DNA of 64,000 bases from Acidipropionibacterium acidipropionici (GTDB lineage: Bacteria; Actinomycetota; Actinomycetes; Propionibacteriales; Propionibacteriaceae). Positions 17,871-26,314 of this stretch are shown here, one piece after another; position 1 is the first letter of the stretch, and every line of letters starts with the position of its first letter. The stretch is from the NCBI RefSeq assembly GCF_001441165.1, contig NZ_CP013126.1, positions 1,207,551 through 1,271,550 of the forward strand. The letters are read 5' to 3'. The notes beneath the pieces are model-generated. The model saw only the letters and a program-made list of their open reading frames with translations, searched no databases and was not told where the DNA came from. Made by a program: the position numbers and the translations under genes.

Positions 17871-18049
17871 TTCCTTGCAATTGAGGGGAATGAGGCATCA
17901 CCTGTGCGATCCGTATGCCCGGATCGATCCCGTTCGGGCCTCTGAGGTTGCGATTCACACCGTTTCGGGCATCCGGACGGGCTCCGAGGGTGCGAGTCTC
18001 GCCGAGGATGCACCGGCGTGGGAACTGGGTTCCCCTCAATTGCAGGGAA
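17871..18049. repeat. Inverted repeat with 20-bp arms around a 139-bp core
   Basis: TTCCTTGCAATTGAGGGGAA (17871-17890) and its complement with one mismatch (18030-18049) flank 139 bp with no convincing ORF. The 179-bp unit looks like a small non-autonomous mobile element or a structured RNA locus. It fills most of the gap between the divergent C39 peptidase and oxidoreductase genes. Confidence 0.5.
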
Positions 18050-18098
18050 CTTGTGAGTCGCTCGGGAGGGCCCTTCAGGAGGAAGGACGGCCGCGCCG

Positions 18099-18146
18099 CC
18101 GGACAAGTCGCTGACAATGCCGCTGGACAGGTCGCTGACAACGGTG
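18099..18146. repeat. 24-bp tandem repeat upstream of oxidoreductase gene
   Basis: Two units with the core GGACARGTCGCTGACAAYG repeat at 24-bp period, followed by a decayed third unit to about 18170. It lies about 100 bp before the oxidoreductase start. Confidence 0.45.
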
Positions 18147-18251
18147 CTCGACAGGCTGATGGACAGGAGTGTGGCCAGGGTTGCAGGTCAGGATGGGTGT
18201 GGCCCTCGTGCGCCCCTTCCGAGGCGTTCGAACAGCGGTTACCGTGGCGGC

Positions 18252-19178
18252 ATGCGCGCCCAGCAGTACAGCCGCTTCGGCGGTAGTGAGGTCCTGGAAC
18301 TCGTCGACGACCGTCCCGTCCCGAAGACACCCCCGGGTTACGCCCTGGTGAGGGTGAGAGCGGCAGGGGTGAACCCGGTGGACTGGAAGGTGATGGCCGG
18401 CGGCCTGGACCCGATCTACGACTCCGTCTTCCCGATCGTTCCGGGCTGGGACGTCGCCGGAGTGATCGAGCAGCTCGGCGCCGACGTCCCCGGCTTCCAG
18501 GTGGGCGACGAGGTGCTGGCCTATACGCGCACCGCGTGGATCCACCACGGCACCTTCGCAGAACTCGTGCCGGTGCCCCTGGAATTCCTCGCCCACAAAC
18601 CCGCCGAGCTCGACTGGGACCAGGCCGGGGCGCTGCCGCTGGCAGGTCTCACCGCCTACCAGACCCTCACCCGGCTCGGGGTCGACTCCGGACAGACGGT
18701 GCTCATCCACAACGCCTCCGGCGGGGTGGGGTCATTCGCCGTGCAGATCGCCCAGCACCTGGGCGCCCAGGTGATCGGGACGGCGTCCGACCGCAATCAC
18801 GACCGTCTCAAGGCCCTTGGAGCCACCCCGGTGAATTACGGGGAGGGGCTGGCCGAGCGGGTCCGCGAGATCGCCCCGGGCGGGGTGGACGTCGTCCTCG
18901 ACCTCATCGGAGGGGTGCTCGACGTCACCCGGGCCGTGCTCGCTCCCGGCGGCGTCCACGGATCCATCGCCGACGCACGGGTCGCGGCCGAGGGCGGCCT
19001 CTACGCCTGGGTGCGGCCCTCGGGCCCCCAGACCAATGAGCTGGCCGGGCTGGCGGCCACCGGCGTCCTGCACGCCGATATCGCCGCGACCCACCCGCTG
19101 GCCGGGCTGCCCGAGGCCTTCGAGGAGTCTCGGACGGGCCACATCCAGGGCAAGATCGTCATCCATCCGAACGAATGA
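18252..19178 (+). CDS. NADP-dependent quinone-oxidoreductase-like protein (MDR family)
   Basis: Zinc-independent medium-chain reductase of 308 residues. The GroES-like N-terminal domain (YALVRVRAAGVNPVDWKVMAG; FPIVPGWDVAGVIEQLG) lacks the zinc cysteine cluster. The Rossmann domain has VLIHNASGGVGSFAVQIAQHLGAQVIGTAS and DVVLDLIGG. Family members reduce quinones or enones using NADPH. ATG 18252 has a weak ribosome site (GTGGCGG). The gene stands alone, convergent with the symporter gene. The substrate is unknown. Confidence 0.85.
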   Translation: MRAQQYSRFGGSEVLELVDDRPVPKTPPGYALVRVRAAGVNPVDWKVMAGGLDPIYDSVFPIVPGWDVAGVIEQLGADVPGFQVGDEVLAYTRTAWIHHGTFAELVPVPLEFLAHKPAELDWDQAGALPLAGLTAYQTLTRLGVDSGQTVLIHNASGGVGSFAVQIAQHLGAQVIGTASDRNHDRLKALGATPVNYGEGLAERVREIAPGGVDVVLDLIGGVLDVTRAVLAPGGVHGSIADARVAAEGGLYAWVRPSGPQTNELAGLAATGVLHADIAATHPLAGLPEAFEESRTGHIQGKIVIHPNE

Positions 19179-19212
19179 CGCCTGGCACGAATGACGCCTG
19201 GCGCGGCCGGTC

Positions 19213-20229
19213 TCAGCCGACGGCCACCGGCTGCTTCTCGACGGGAGCCTCCCGATCGGCGTCGGCGAGCGCCCTGCGGTCGTCGTGACGGCGCCACCAG
19301 GAGGCCAGGACCGAGCCCGAGATGTTGTGCCAGACACTGAAGAAGGTCGAGGGGATCGCGACGATCGGATTGGCGGCGAAGGCCTGCAGGGCCAGCGTCG
19401 CTCCCAGACCCGAGTCCTGCATGCCGACCTCGAAGGTGATGGCCTTCTGCTGGGCGTAGCCGAAGCCCTTGGGGTAGATGCGGTACATCAGTTGGCTGAA
19501 CAGGTAGCCCAGCCCGTAGCCCGACAGGTTGTGCAGGATGACGACGGGCAGCGCCAGCGCGGTGGCGGCGCTGAACAGGGTGGCGTGATTGGCCGAGACC
19601 ACGGCACCGATGATGACGAGGATCGCCACCTGGGAGACGGTCGGCATGACGGTCTTCACGGCGTCCACCCGGTGACCGAAGAGGGTGTGCACGGTCACGC
19701 CGAGGACCAGGGGGATCAGCACGACCTGCAGGGCGGTCATGAACAGCTTGCCGGTGGGGATGGAGACGTACTGGCTGGCCAGCAGGCTCATGAGCAGCGG
19801 CACCATGAGCGGTGCCAGGAGGGTCGAGACCAGGCCGATGGAGACGTCGAGGGCGACGTCACCGCGCGACAGGAAGGACATCACATTCGACGAGGTGCCC
19901 GAGGGGCAGCAGCCGACCAGGATGACGCCGACCGCCAGCACTCCGTCGAGGTGGAAGATCCAGCAGAGCAGCACCGCCAGCAGCGGCATGATGAGGTAGT
20001 GGGCGACGGTGCCGACGATGACCATGAGCGGCATCTTCACCAGGCGCTTGAAGTCGCCCAGGCTGAGCGTCATTCCCATTCCGAAGAGGATGACGGACAG
20101 GAAGATGTTGGTGTACGACTTCGCCCAGATCCCGGCCTGGGGGACGAAGTACGTCACCACCGCCCAGACGACGACCACGGCTGTGAACCATTTCGTCAGC
20201 CATGATCCGAACTGCTGGATCCTCGACAT
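19213..20229 (-). CDS. Bile acid:sodium symporter family transporter
   Basis: Inner-membrane transporter of 338 residues with about nine to ten hydrophobic helices, of the BASS/ASBT family, which moves organic acids with Na+. Family signatures are GMGMTLSLGDFKRLVK near residues 57-72, VGCCPSGTSSNVMSFLSRGDVALDVS and the crossover segment QKAITFEVGMQDSGLGATLA. ATG 20229 follows AGGAGG at 8-nt spacing. No bile acid metabolism is visible nearby; pantoate or another carboxylate is as likely a substrate. Confidence 0.9.
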   Translation of the reverse strand: MSRIQQFGSWLTKWFTAVVVVWAVVTYFVPQAGIWAKSYTNIFLSVILFGMGMTLSLGDFKRLVKMPLMVIVGTVAHYLIMPLLAVLLCWIFHLDGVLAVGVILVGCCPSGTSSNVMSFLSRGDVALDVSIGLVSTLLAPLMVPLLMSLLASQYVSIPTGKLFMTALQVVLIPLVLGVTVHTLFGHRVDAVKTVMPTVSQVAILVIIGAVVSANHATLFSAATALALPVVILHNLSGYGLGYLFSQLMYRIYPKGFGYAQQKAITFEVGMQDSGLGATLALQAFAANPIVAIPSTFFSVWHNISGSVLASWWRRHDDRRALADADREAPVEKQPVAVG

Positions 20230-20616
20230 CGGATGAACCTCCTGCAATATAGTCACCCGGCGATGCTGGGCAACTGCGATTTCCCTGCTCAGGGGGATGG
20301 GGAGGTGTGTGTCGGCGCCGTCCTCACCACCCGTCGGCGGGGGTGAACGGCGCTGGGTGCCGAATCAGTCCGCCGCGCGGAGCGGGACGGTAATTCGTAG
20401 CAGGGCAGCAGGGACGAGAGCGACGGGGAGGACGAGGGGGTCCGCGACCGGGAACCGGTGCAGTCCGCTCATCATGACCTCTGATCGTCGCCGACGGGCC
20501 GTCTGCCCGTCCGTCTCACCCGGAACTGTAGGACGCCGTCCCGCCCCTCGGTATCCATGGTCGGAATGTGAACAGTCGGACGGTGACCGGTCGGGATTGC
20601 GAACTGTCCGGATCGT
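20230..20616. other. Intergenic region without a supported gene
   Basis: 387 bp between the symporter start and the aldehyde dehydrogenase stop. The short ORFs here lack coding character and ribosome sites. It should contain the symporter promoter and the end of the pcnA-aldehyde dehydrogenase transcript. I see no strong hairpin. Confidence 0.4.
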
Positions 20617-22125
20617 TCAGCGGAGGCGTCGCAGGATCCTGACGCCGGTGGTCAGCATCCCGGCCCAGGCGCGGTGAGACAGGCGGGAGGGCCCCGCGAT
20701 CGGGACCAGGCTCTGGGCGGCAATCGTCTGCGCCTCGGTGTACTTGAGGATCCCCTCGTCGCCGTGCCGGCGTCCCAGACCGGATGCCTTGAACCCGCCC
20801 ATCGGGGCGGCGTGCGACCCCCATGTCGCCCCGTATCCCTCATTGATGTTCACGGTCCCGGTGTGGAGCCGGCGGGCGGCCCACTCGCCGCGGTGCTGCG
20901 ACCACACGCTGGCGTTCAACCCGTAGTCCGAGTCATCTGCGGCGTCGACCGCCTCCTCGTCGGAGCCGACCCGGTACAGGCTGACGACCGGTCCGAAGGT
21001 CTCCTCGTGGTGCACCCTCATGCCCGGGCGCACATCGGTCAGCACGGTCGGTTCGTAGAAGTACGGTCCCAGATCCGGGCGCGGGCGCCCACCGGTCAGG
21101 ACCGTCGCGCCCTTGGCCCGGGCGTCGTCGACGGCCTCGACGACCTTCCGGAGCTGCCCGGCCCCGGCGAGCGACCCCATGTCGGCCTCCCAGCCGGTGC
21201 CGGCGGCGAGCCGCAGCGCCCGAGTCCGCGTCACGAGGCCCTCGACGAAGGGCTCCCAGACCGACTCGTGGACGTAGATTCTTTCGATGCTGATGCACAG
21301 CTGCCCCGAGTTCGAGAAGCAGGCGTGGACGGCACCGGGGACGGCCCGCGACAGGTCGGCGTCGGCCAGCACCAGGAGTGGATTCTTGCCGCCGAGTTCG
21401 GCCGAGAAGCCGATCAGCCGCTCGGCGCAGCGGGTGGCGAGTTCCCTGCCGGTGGCGGTGGAGCCGGTGAACATGAGGAAGTCGGAGCGCTCGACGATCG
21501 GGCCGCCGAGGCGGCGCCCCGGCCCCACGACGATCTGCATGAGGTCGTGGGGAAGCCCGGCCTCGCGCAGCAGGCCCAGGGCTAGGGCGGCGGTGAGCGG
21601 GGTCTGGGAGTCAGGTTTGAGGATCACCGCGTTCCCGGCCATCAGGGCCGGAACGGAATCGGAGACCGGCAGCGTCAGCGGATAGTTCCACGGGGTGATG
21701 ACGGCGACGACCCCTTTGGGCACATGCCTGGCGACGGTGCGGGTGAGCACCGGGAAGGCGCCGGGCAGGCGTCTCTCCCGCAGCAGGGCCGGTCCGCGGC
21801 GGGCCACGTGATGGGTCCACAGGACGGCGTCGGCGAACTCCTCCAGAGCACTGGCCCGGTTCTTGCCGGTCTCCTGCCCGATGAGATCCAGCAGGTCGTC
21901 GCGATGGTCGATCAGGAGCCCGGCGAAGCGCTCCAGGATCTGGGCGCGATCGCGCAGCGGGCTGGTCTCCCAGTCCTTCTGGGCGGCGGACGCCGTGGTG
22001 AAGGCCCGCGCCAGGGCATCGTCGCCGGTCAGCGGCACCTCGCCCACCGGTGTCTGGTCGAAGGGACTGAGGATGCGGCTGACCGGCCCTCCGGGATCGG
22101 CGGTGACGGCGTCCGCGAATTCCAT
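20617..22125 (-). CDS. NAD(P)-dependent succinate-semialdehyde dehydrogenase-like enzyme
   Basis: Cytoplasmic aldehyde dehydrogenase of 502 residues. Visible family motifs are VVAVITPWNYPLTLPV, GNAVILKPDSQTPLTA, MFTGSTATGRELA, the general-base segment FSAELGGKNPLLV and the catalytic cysteine in FSNSGQLCISIERIYV. Overall resemblance is to actinobacterial succinate-semialdehyde dehydrogenases that make succinate from succinate semialdehyde. The start at 22125 lies 11 bp after the pcnA stop, behind GAGGGGG, so the two are probably co-transcribed although functionally unrelated. Substrate assignment is less sure than the family. Confidence 0.85.
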   Translation of the reverse strand: MEFADAVTADPGGPVSRILSPFDQTPVGEVPLTGDDALARAFTTASAAQKDWETSPLRDRAQILERFAGLLIDHRDDLLDLIGQETGKNRASALEEFADAVLWTHHVARRGPALLRERRLPGAFPVLTRTVARHVPKGVVAVITPWNYPLTLPVSDSVPALMAGNAVILKPDSQTPLTAALALGLLREAGLPHDLMQIVVGPGRRLGGPIVERSDFLMFTGSTATGRELATRCAERLIGFSAELGGKNPLLVLADADLSRAVPGAVHACFSNSGQLCISIERIYVHESVWEPFVEGLVTRTRALRLAAGTGWEADMGSLAGAGQLRKVVEAVDDARAKGATVLTGGRPRPDLGPYFYEPTVLTDVRPGMRVHHEETFGPVVSLYRVGSDEEAVDAADDSDYGLNASVWSQHRGEWAARRLHTGTVNINEGYGATWGSHAAPMGGFKASGLGRRHGDEGILKYTEAQTIAAQSLVPIAGPSRLSHRAWAGMLTTGVRILRRLR

Positions 22126-22136
22126 CACCGGCCCCC

Positions 22137-23684
22137 TCAGGACTGCGATTCGGGCTGGTCGGCCCACCAGCCCAGCAGGGCCTCGCGGGCCTGGTCGGGG
22201 GTCTTGGGGCCCTCGTCCAGCCGCAGGTTCAGCAGGAACTTGTAAGCCCTCCCGACCACCGGGCCGGGCCTGATCCCGAGGGTCTCCATGATCTGGGAGC
22301 CGTCCAGATCGGGGCGGATCGACTCCAGCTCCTCCTGGGCCTCGAGCTCGCCGATGCGGTGCTCCAGGTCGTCGTAGGCGAACTCCAGCCTCTCGGCCTT
22401 GCGGCGATTCCTCGTGGTGCAGTCGGACCGGGTGAGGATGTGCAGCCTCTCCAACTGGTCCCCGGCGTCGCGGACGTAGCGGCGCACCGCCGAATCGGTC
22501 CATCCCTGATCGCCGTAGCCGTGGAAGCGCAGGTGCAGCTCGACGAGCCGGGCGACGTCCTTGACCTGCTGGCCGGGGAAGGCCAGCGCGCGCAGCCGCT
22601 TCTTGGCGAGCTTGGCGCCGACGATGTCGTGGTGGTGGAAGGAGACCTTCCCGCCGGCCTCGAATCGGCGGGTGGCGGGCTTGCCGATGTCGTGCAGCAG
22701 TGCCGCCAGGCGCCCGGTGAGATCGGGCTGATGGCCGCGCCTCTTCTCCAGGGCGATGGACTTGTCCAGCACGGTGAGGCTGTGCTGGTAGACGTCCTTG
22801 TGACGGTGGTGCTCGTCACGCTCCAGCCGCAGGGCCGGCAGCTCCGGCAGCACGTATCCGGCGATGCCGGTGCTCACCAGCAGGTCCAGACCCTCGCGGG
22901 GGCTGTCGGTGAGCAGCAGCTTGGACAGTTCGTCGCGCACCCGTTCGGCCGAGATGATCTCGATCCGTCCGGCCATGTCGGTCATCGCGGCGCGCACCTC
23001 GTCGGTGACGCCGAAGCCGAGCTGGGAGGTGAACCGGGCGGCCCGCATCATCCGCAGCGGATCGTCGGAGAAGGAGCGCTGCGGCGGGAAGGGGGTGCGC
23101 AGCAGCCCGGCGGCGATGTCCGCCAGGCCGGCGTGGGGGTCGACGAAGGCCCGCGTGTCGGCGTGGACGGCCATCGCGTTGATGGTGAAGTCGCGGCGGA
23201 TGAGGTCCTCGTCGAGGGTCCGGCCGAAGGCGATCTCGGGTTTGCGGGAGTCGGGACGGTAGACGTCGGTGCGGTAGGTGGTGATCTCCACCACCCACGA
23301 GTCCGGCCCCTCGGCGTCATCAGAAGCGCCCTGGCCGCCGGACGGGGCCTTGCCGCCCCCCGAAGGGATCTTGCAACCAATTGTCCCGAACTGCCGGCCG
23401 ATGTCCCACACCGCATGGGTGCGGGTGCGCACCAGCTTCTCGATCTCGTCGGGGTGGGCGTCGCTGGTGAAGTCGAGATCGTGGCCCAGGGTGCCCATCA
23501 GGGCGTCGCGCACCGAACCGCCGACCAGATACAGGTCATGGCCGGCCTCGGCGAAGAGCCGACCCAGATCCGCCACCAGGGGGATCGAGGCGAAAAGCCC
23601 GTCGATCCGGTGCTCCAGCAGCTGCGGAAGGGTGAACCCCCGTTCCTCGTCGGTGGGGTTCAAGGCGTCAAGTGGTCCGGGCAC
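22137..23684 (-). CDS. pcnA: CCA tRNA nucleotidyltransferase
   Basis: Adds or repairs the CCA end of tRNA. The N-terminal polymerase-beta head has LYLVGGSVRDALMG followed by the catalytic acids in HDLDFTSDA. RRDFTINAMAV and DPHAGLADIAAGLLRT mark the neck, and an HD domain follows (DVYQHSLTVLDK, LLHDIGKPATR, HHHDIVGA). At 515 residues it is of the actinobacterial type. The start is GTG 23684. In M. tuberculosis pcnA sits beside the Rv3909-sigM group; here about 5.4 kb of unrelated genes separate them, in the same transcriptional direction. Confidence 0.93.
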   Translation of the reverse strand: MPGPLDALNPTDEERGFTLPQLLEHRIDGLFASIPLVADLGRLFAEAGHDLYLVGGSVRDALMGTLGHDLDFTSDAHPDEIEKLVRTRTHAVWDIGRQFGTIGCKIPSGGGKAPSGGQGASDDAEGPDSWVVEITTYRTDVYRPDSRKPEIAFGRTLDEDLIRRDFTINAMAVHADTRAFVDPHAGLADIAAGLLRTPFPPQRSFSDDPLRMMRAARFTSQLGFGVTDEVRAAMTDMAGRIEIISAERVRDELSKLLLTDSPREGLDLLVSTGIAGYVLPELPALRLERDEHHRHKDVYQHSLTVLDKSIALEKRRGHQPDLTGRLAALLHDIGKPATRRFEAGGKVSFHHHDIVGAKLAKKRLRALAFPGQQVKDVARLVELHLRFHGYGDQGWTDSAVRRYVRDAGDQLERLHILTRSDCTTRNRRKAERLEFAYDDLEHRIGELEAQEELESIRPDLDGSQIMETLGIRPGPVVGRAYKFLLNLRLDEGPKTPDQAREALLGWWADQPESQS

Positions 23685-23712
23685 GGTGTTCCAGTTTACG
23701 TGTTGGCGGGCG

Positions 23713-23958
23713 CTACTTCAGTTCCCGGCGCCCCGACCCCCTGCCGGTGGCGGGGCGGTTCGAGGAGCGGCTCACCGGGCGACGCCGGGACTGGCCGATC
23801 CTGGCCAGCGTGGTCACCCGGGAGTACTCGCACCACAGCGTGAACCCGACGATCCCGGCGAGGGCGAGTCCCGCGACCAGCCCCGGCATGTGGGAGTACG
23901 CGACGAACCACAGTGCGAGGGCCAGAACGCTCAGGAAGAGGTAAGCGCGGTTGACCAT
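23713..23958 (-). CDS. Small two-helix membrane protein
   Basis: An 81-residue protein with two transmembrane helices (AYLFLSVLALALWFVAYS and LVAGLALAGIVGFTLWCEY) and a basic, Ser/Arg-rich cytoplasmic tail (RRRPVSRSSNRPATGRGSGRREL). It lies just upstream of pcnA in the same direction. I do not recognise a family. Hydrophobic pattern and high GC at third codon positions support a real gene. Confidence 0.6.
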   Translation of the reverse strand: MVNRAYLFLSVLALALWFVAYSHMPGLVAGLALAGIVGFTLWCEYSRVTTLARIGQSRRRPVSRSSNRPATGRGSGRRELK

Positions 23959-24076
23959 GCCGCGAGTCTACTGGTGCGCGCCCCACCCGGAGCCCTCCGG
24001 TCGATCGTGGCGACGCCGCCGCTGTTCGGTCCTCCTCCGACGGCCCCCGGGGCAGACTTGGCGGCGAACTGATGAC

Positions 24077-25237
24077 ATGCTGAATCCCATGAGTGCGCAA
24101 GCCGTCGCGACCGACATCGGAACGGTCGTCGTCGCCGTCGACTCCTTCAAGGGGTCGCTGACCAGCAGCCAGGCCTGTCAGGCCGTGGCCGAGGGGATCC
24201 GCCAGGGGGAGCCCGGGCAGCCGGTGATCGCCATCCCGGTGGCCGACGGCGGCGAGGGGACCCTGGACGCCGCCCTGGCGGCCGGCTACGAGGCGGTCAG
24301 CACCCGCTGCCATGGCGCCACCGGGGATCTCGCCGAGGTGGAGTGGGCCCGCAGGGGGGATGACGCCGTCATCGAGATGGCGGCCTGCTGCGGCCTGGAA
24401 CGCGCCGACCGGGTGTCCGGGCCGCCCGCCCCGCAACGGGCCCTGGCGGCGTCCAGCAGGGGGCTGGGGGAGGTGATCGCCGCGGCCCTGAGGGCCGGCG
24501 TCACCTCCATCACCATCGGCATCGGCGGATCGGCCAGCACCGACGGCGGAGCCGGCATGCTGGAGGCCCTGGGTGCCCGCTTCCTGGACCGCGAGCGCAA
24601 CGACATCGAAGCCGGCGCCGCAGGCCTGGAGACCCTCGACCTGGTCGACCTCACCCACCTCAATCCGCGGCTGGCCGAGGTGAAGCTCACGGTGGCCTGC
24701 GACGTCACGAGCCCGCTGCTCGGCGAGCACGGGGCGGCCGCGGTCTTCGGCCCGCAGAAGGGGCTGGACGCCGACGGGATCACCCGCGCCGACCGCGCCC
24801 TGGAGATGTTCGCGGGGGCCGTGGAGCCCGCCCTGGGGGTCATCCACCGCGACGATCCGGGGGCCGGCGCGGCCGGCGGGGCGGGTTTCGCGCTGCTGTG
24901 CCTGGGGGCCACCTACCGGCCCGGGGCGCAGGTGGTGCTCGGCTGGTCGCACGCCGCCGAGCACATCGGAGTTGCCTCCCTGGTGATCACCGGGGAGGGG
25001 CGTCTGGATCACCAGACACTGCTCGGCAAGACCCCCGACGCCGTGCGGCGGATGGCCCGCCAGGCGGGTGTTCCGGTGTGGGCGGTGTGCGGGCGCTGCG
25101 ACCTGGAGGGGGAGGATCGCGACGCCTTCGACGGAGTCCTGGCGCTCTCGGACATCGAGCCGGACCCGGCTCGCTCAATCGCCGGGGCCCGGGGGCTGCT
25201 GGTCCGGATGGTGGCCGAGGCGATGGGCCCCGAGTAG
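24077..25237 (+). CDS. Glycerate kinase
   Basis: Phosphorylates D-glycerate to 2- or 3-phosphoglycerate, feeding lower glycolysis. Family motifs are present: VDSFKGSLTSSQA near the start, PVADGGEGTLDA, TIGIGGSASTDGGAGMLEALG and VITGEGRLDHQTLLGKTP. Length is about 386 residues, as usual for the GarK/GlxK family. ATG 24077 and ATG 24089 are both possible; neither has a clear ribosome site. The 3' end overlaps the end of a small gene on the other strand by 63 bp. Confidence 0.9.
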   Translation: MLNPMSAQAVATDIGTVVVAVDSFKGSLTSSQACQAVAEGIRQGEPGQPVIAIPVADGGEGTLDAALAAGYEAVSTRCHGATGDLAEVEWARRGDDAVIEMAACCGLERADRVSGPPAPQRALAASSRGLGEVIAAALRAGVTSITIGIGGSASTDGGAGMLEALGARFLDRERNDIEAGAAGLETLDLVDLTHLNPRLAEVKLTVACDVTSPLLGEHGAAAVFGPQKGLDADGITRADRALEMFAGAVEPALGVIHRDDPGAGAAGGAGFALLCLGATYRPGAQVVLGWSHAAEHIGVASLVITGEGRLDHQTLLGKTPDAVRRMARQAGVPVWAVCGRCDLEGEDRDAFDGVLALSDIEPDPARSIAGARGLLVRMVAEAMGPE

Positions 25238-25366
25238 AGGCGGGTCGCCGTCCCCCCTGCGAGACCTCAGGCCCGGCTTCGCGATCATCATCACGAGGAA
25301 CCCGGCCCCCAGGACGACGATCGGCAGGGTGAACAGGATCCCCAGCCCGATGAGCACCCAGGTCAC
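25175..25366 (-). CDS. Tiny membrane protein translationally coupled to mscS
   Basis: A 63-residue ORF starting at GTG 25366, overlapping the MscS-gene stop by four bases (GTGA). It encodes one transmembrane helix (WVLIGLGILFTLPIVVLGAGFLVMMIA) and a polar tail rich in G, P, R and H. The tight overlap and the helix support translation. Its end overlaps the 3' end of the glycerate kinase gene. A role as an accessory to the channel is speculation. Confidence 0.5.
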   Translation of the reverse strand: MTWVLIGLGILFTLPIVVLGAGFLVMMIAKPGLRSRRGDGDPPLLGAHRLGHHPDQQPPGPGD

Positions 25367-26301
25367 TTGGTGGTGTCCTTGGCCCGCGTGTCGTCGAAGC
25401 CGCCCCTGATGCGGGCCTCGTCGAAGGCGTCCTTGATTTTGCGTCGGATGGTGCGGATGACGTCGAACTGGGTCTGGGCGACGCATTTGACGGCCACCTG
25501 GAAGGTCATGACGCCGTTGGAGATGTCGGTGACGCCGAGCACCTTGGGCTCCTCGAGCAGAGACTCGGCGAACTCAGGATCGGAGTCCACCTCGGCGAGC
25601 ACCTTGCGGATCACCCGCATCACGATCTGCGGGTCCTCCGACTGATGGACGCCGATGTCGACGATCGACTGCGCCCAGCCCTGGGTGACATTGCCCACCT
25701 TGAGGATCTCGCCGTTGCGCAGATACCAGGACATGCCGTTGAAGTCTCGGATTCTGGTGGTGCGCAGGCCCACCTCCTCCACCGTGCCCTTGAGCTTGTC
25801 GATCTCCACGACGTCACCCACCCCGTACTGATCCTCGAAGATCAGGAACATGCCGGTGAGCAGGTCCTTCACCAGGGACTGGGCGCCGAAGGCGATCGCG
25901 ATGCCGGCGACCCCGGCCGAGGCGATGATCGGCGTCAGCTGGATGCCCACCGCCGAGAAACCGGAGAAGATCGCGATGATGAGGATGATGGCGACGCCGA
26001 TATTCGACAGCAGCCGGCCCATCGTCGTGGTGCGTTTGGCCTGCCTCTCGGCGCCGCGCCCGATGATGTCGCTCCAGGCCCGGCCGGTGCGGTTCACCTC
26101 CGGGGCCGGCCGCCTGGCGCTGCGGTTGTTCATCCACTTGATGAGCTGATCGATGCCCTTGCGCATCAGCCAGCGGGCCACCAGGGCCACCACGATGATG
26201 ATCGCCAGGTGGATCGGGGTGGAGGGCCACAGCCACGTGAAGCTCTGGAAGATGGCGGTGTCCGACTTCATCGGGACGGCCACCTTGAGCAGGCTCAGCA
26301 C
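25363..26301 (-). CDS. MscS-family mechanosensitive channel
   Basis: Inner-membrane channel of 312 residues that releases solutes on osmotic downshock. Three hydrophobic segments lead into the pore helix, visible as LTPIIASAGVAGIAIAFGAQSLVKDLLTG in two parts, then the beta domain FLIFEDQYGVGDVVEI and the vestibule GTVEEVGLRTTRIRD. GTG 26301 is preferred because GGGGGG lies about 7 nt upstream; ATG 26271 is the alternative. The start lies 13 bp after the PBP gene stop. A small membrane protein follows with a GTGA overlap. Confidence 0.9.
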   Translation of the reverse strand: MLSLLKVAVPMKSDTAIFQSFTWLWPSTPIHLAIIIVVALVARWLMRKGIDQLIKWMNNRSARRPAPEVNRTGRAWSDIIGRGAERQAKRTTTMGRLLSNIGVAIILIIAIFSGFSAVGIQLTPIIASAGVAGIAIAFGAQSLVKDLLTGMFLIFEDQYGVGDVVEIDKLKGTVEEVGLRTTRIRDFNGMSWYLRNGEILKVGNVTQGWAQSIVDIGVHQSEDPQIVMRVIRKVLAEVDSDPEFAESLLEEPKVLGVTDISNGVMTFQVAVKCVAQTQFDVIRTIRRKIKDAFDEARIRGGFDDTRAKDTTK

Positions 26302-26314
26302 GGCGTCACCCCCC

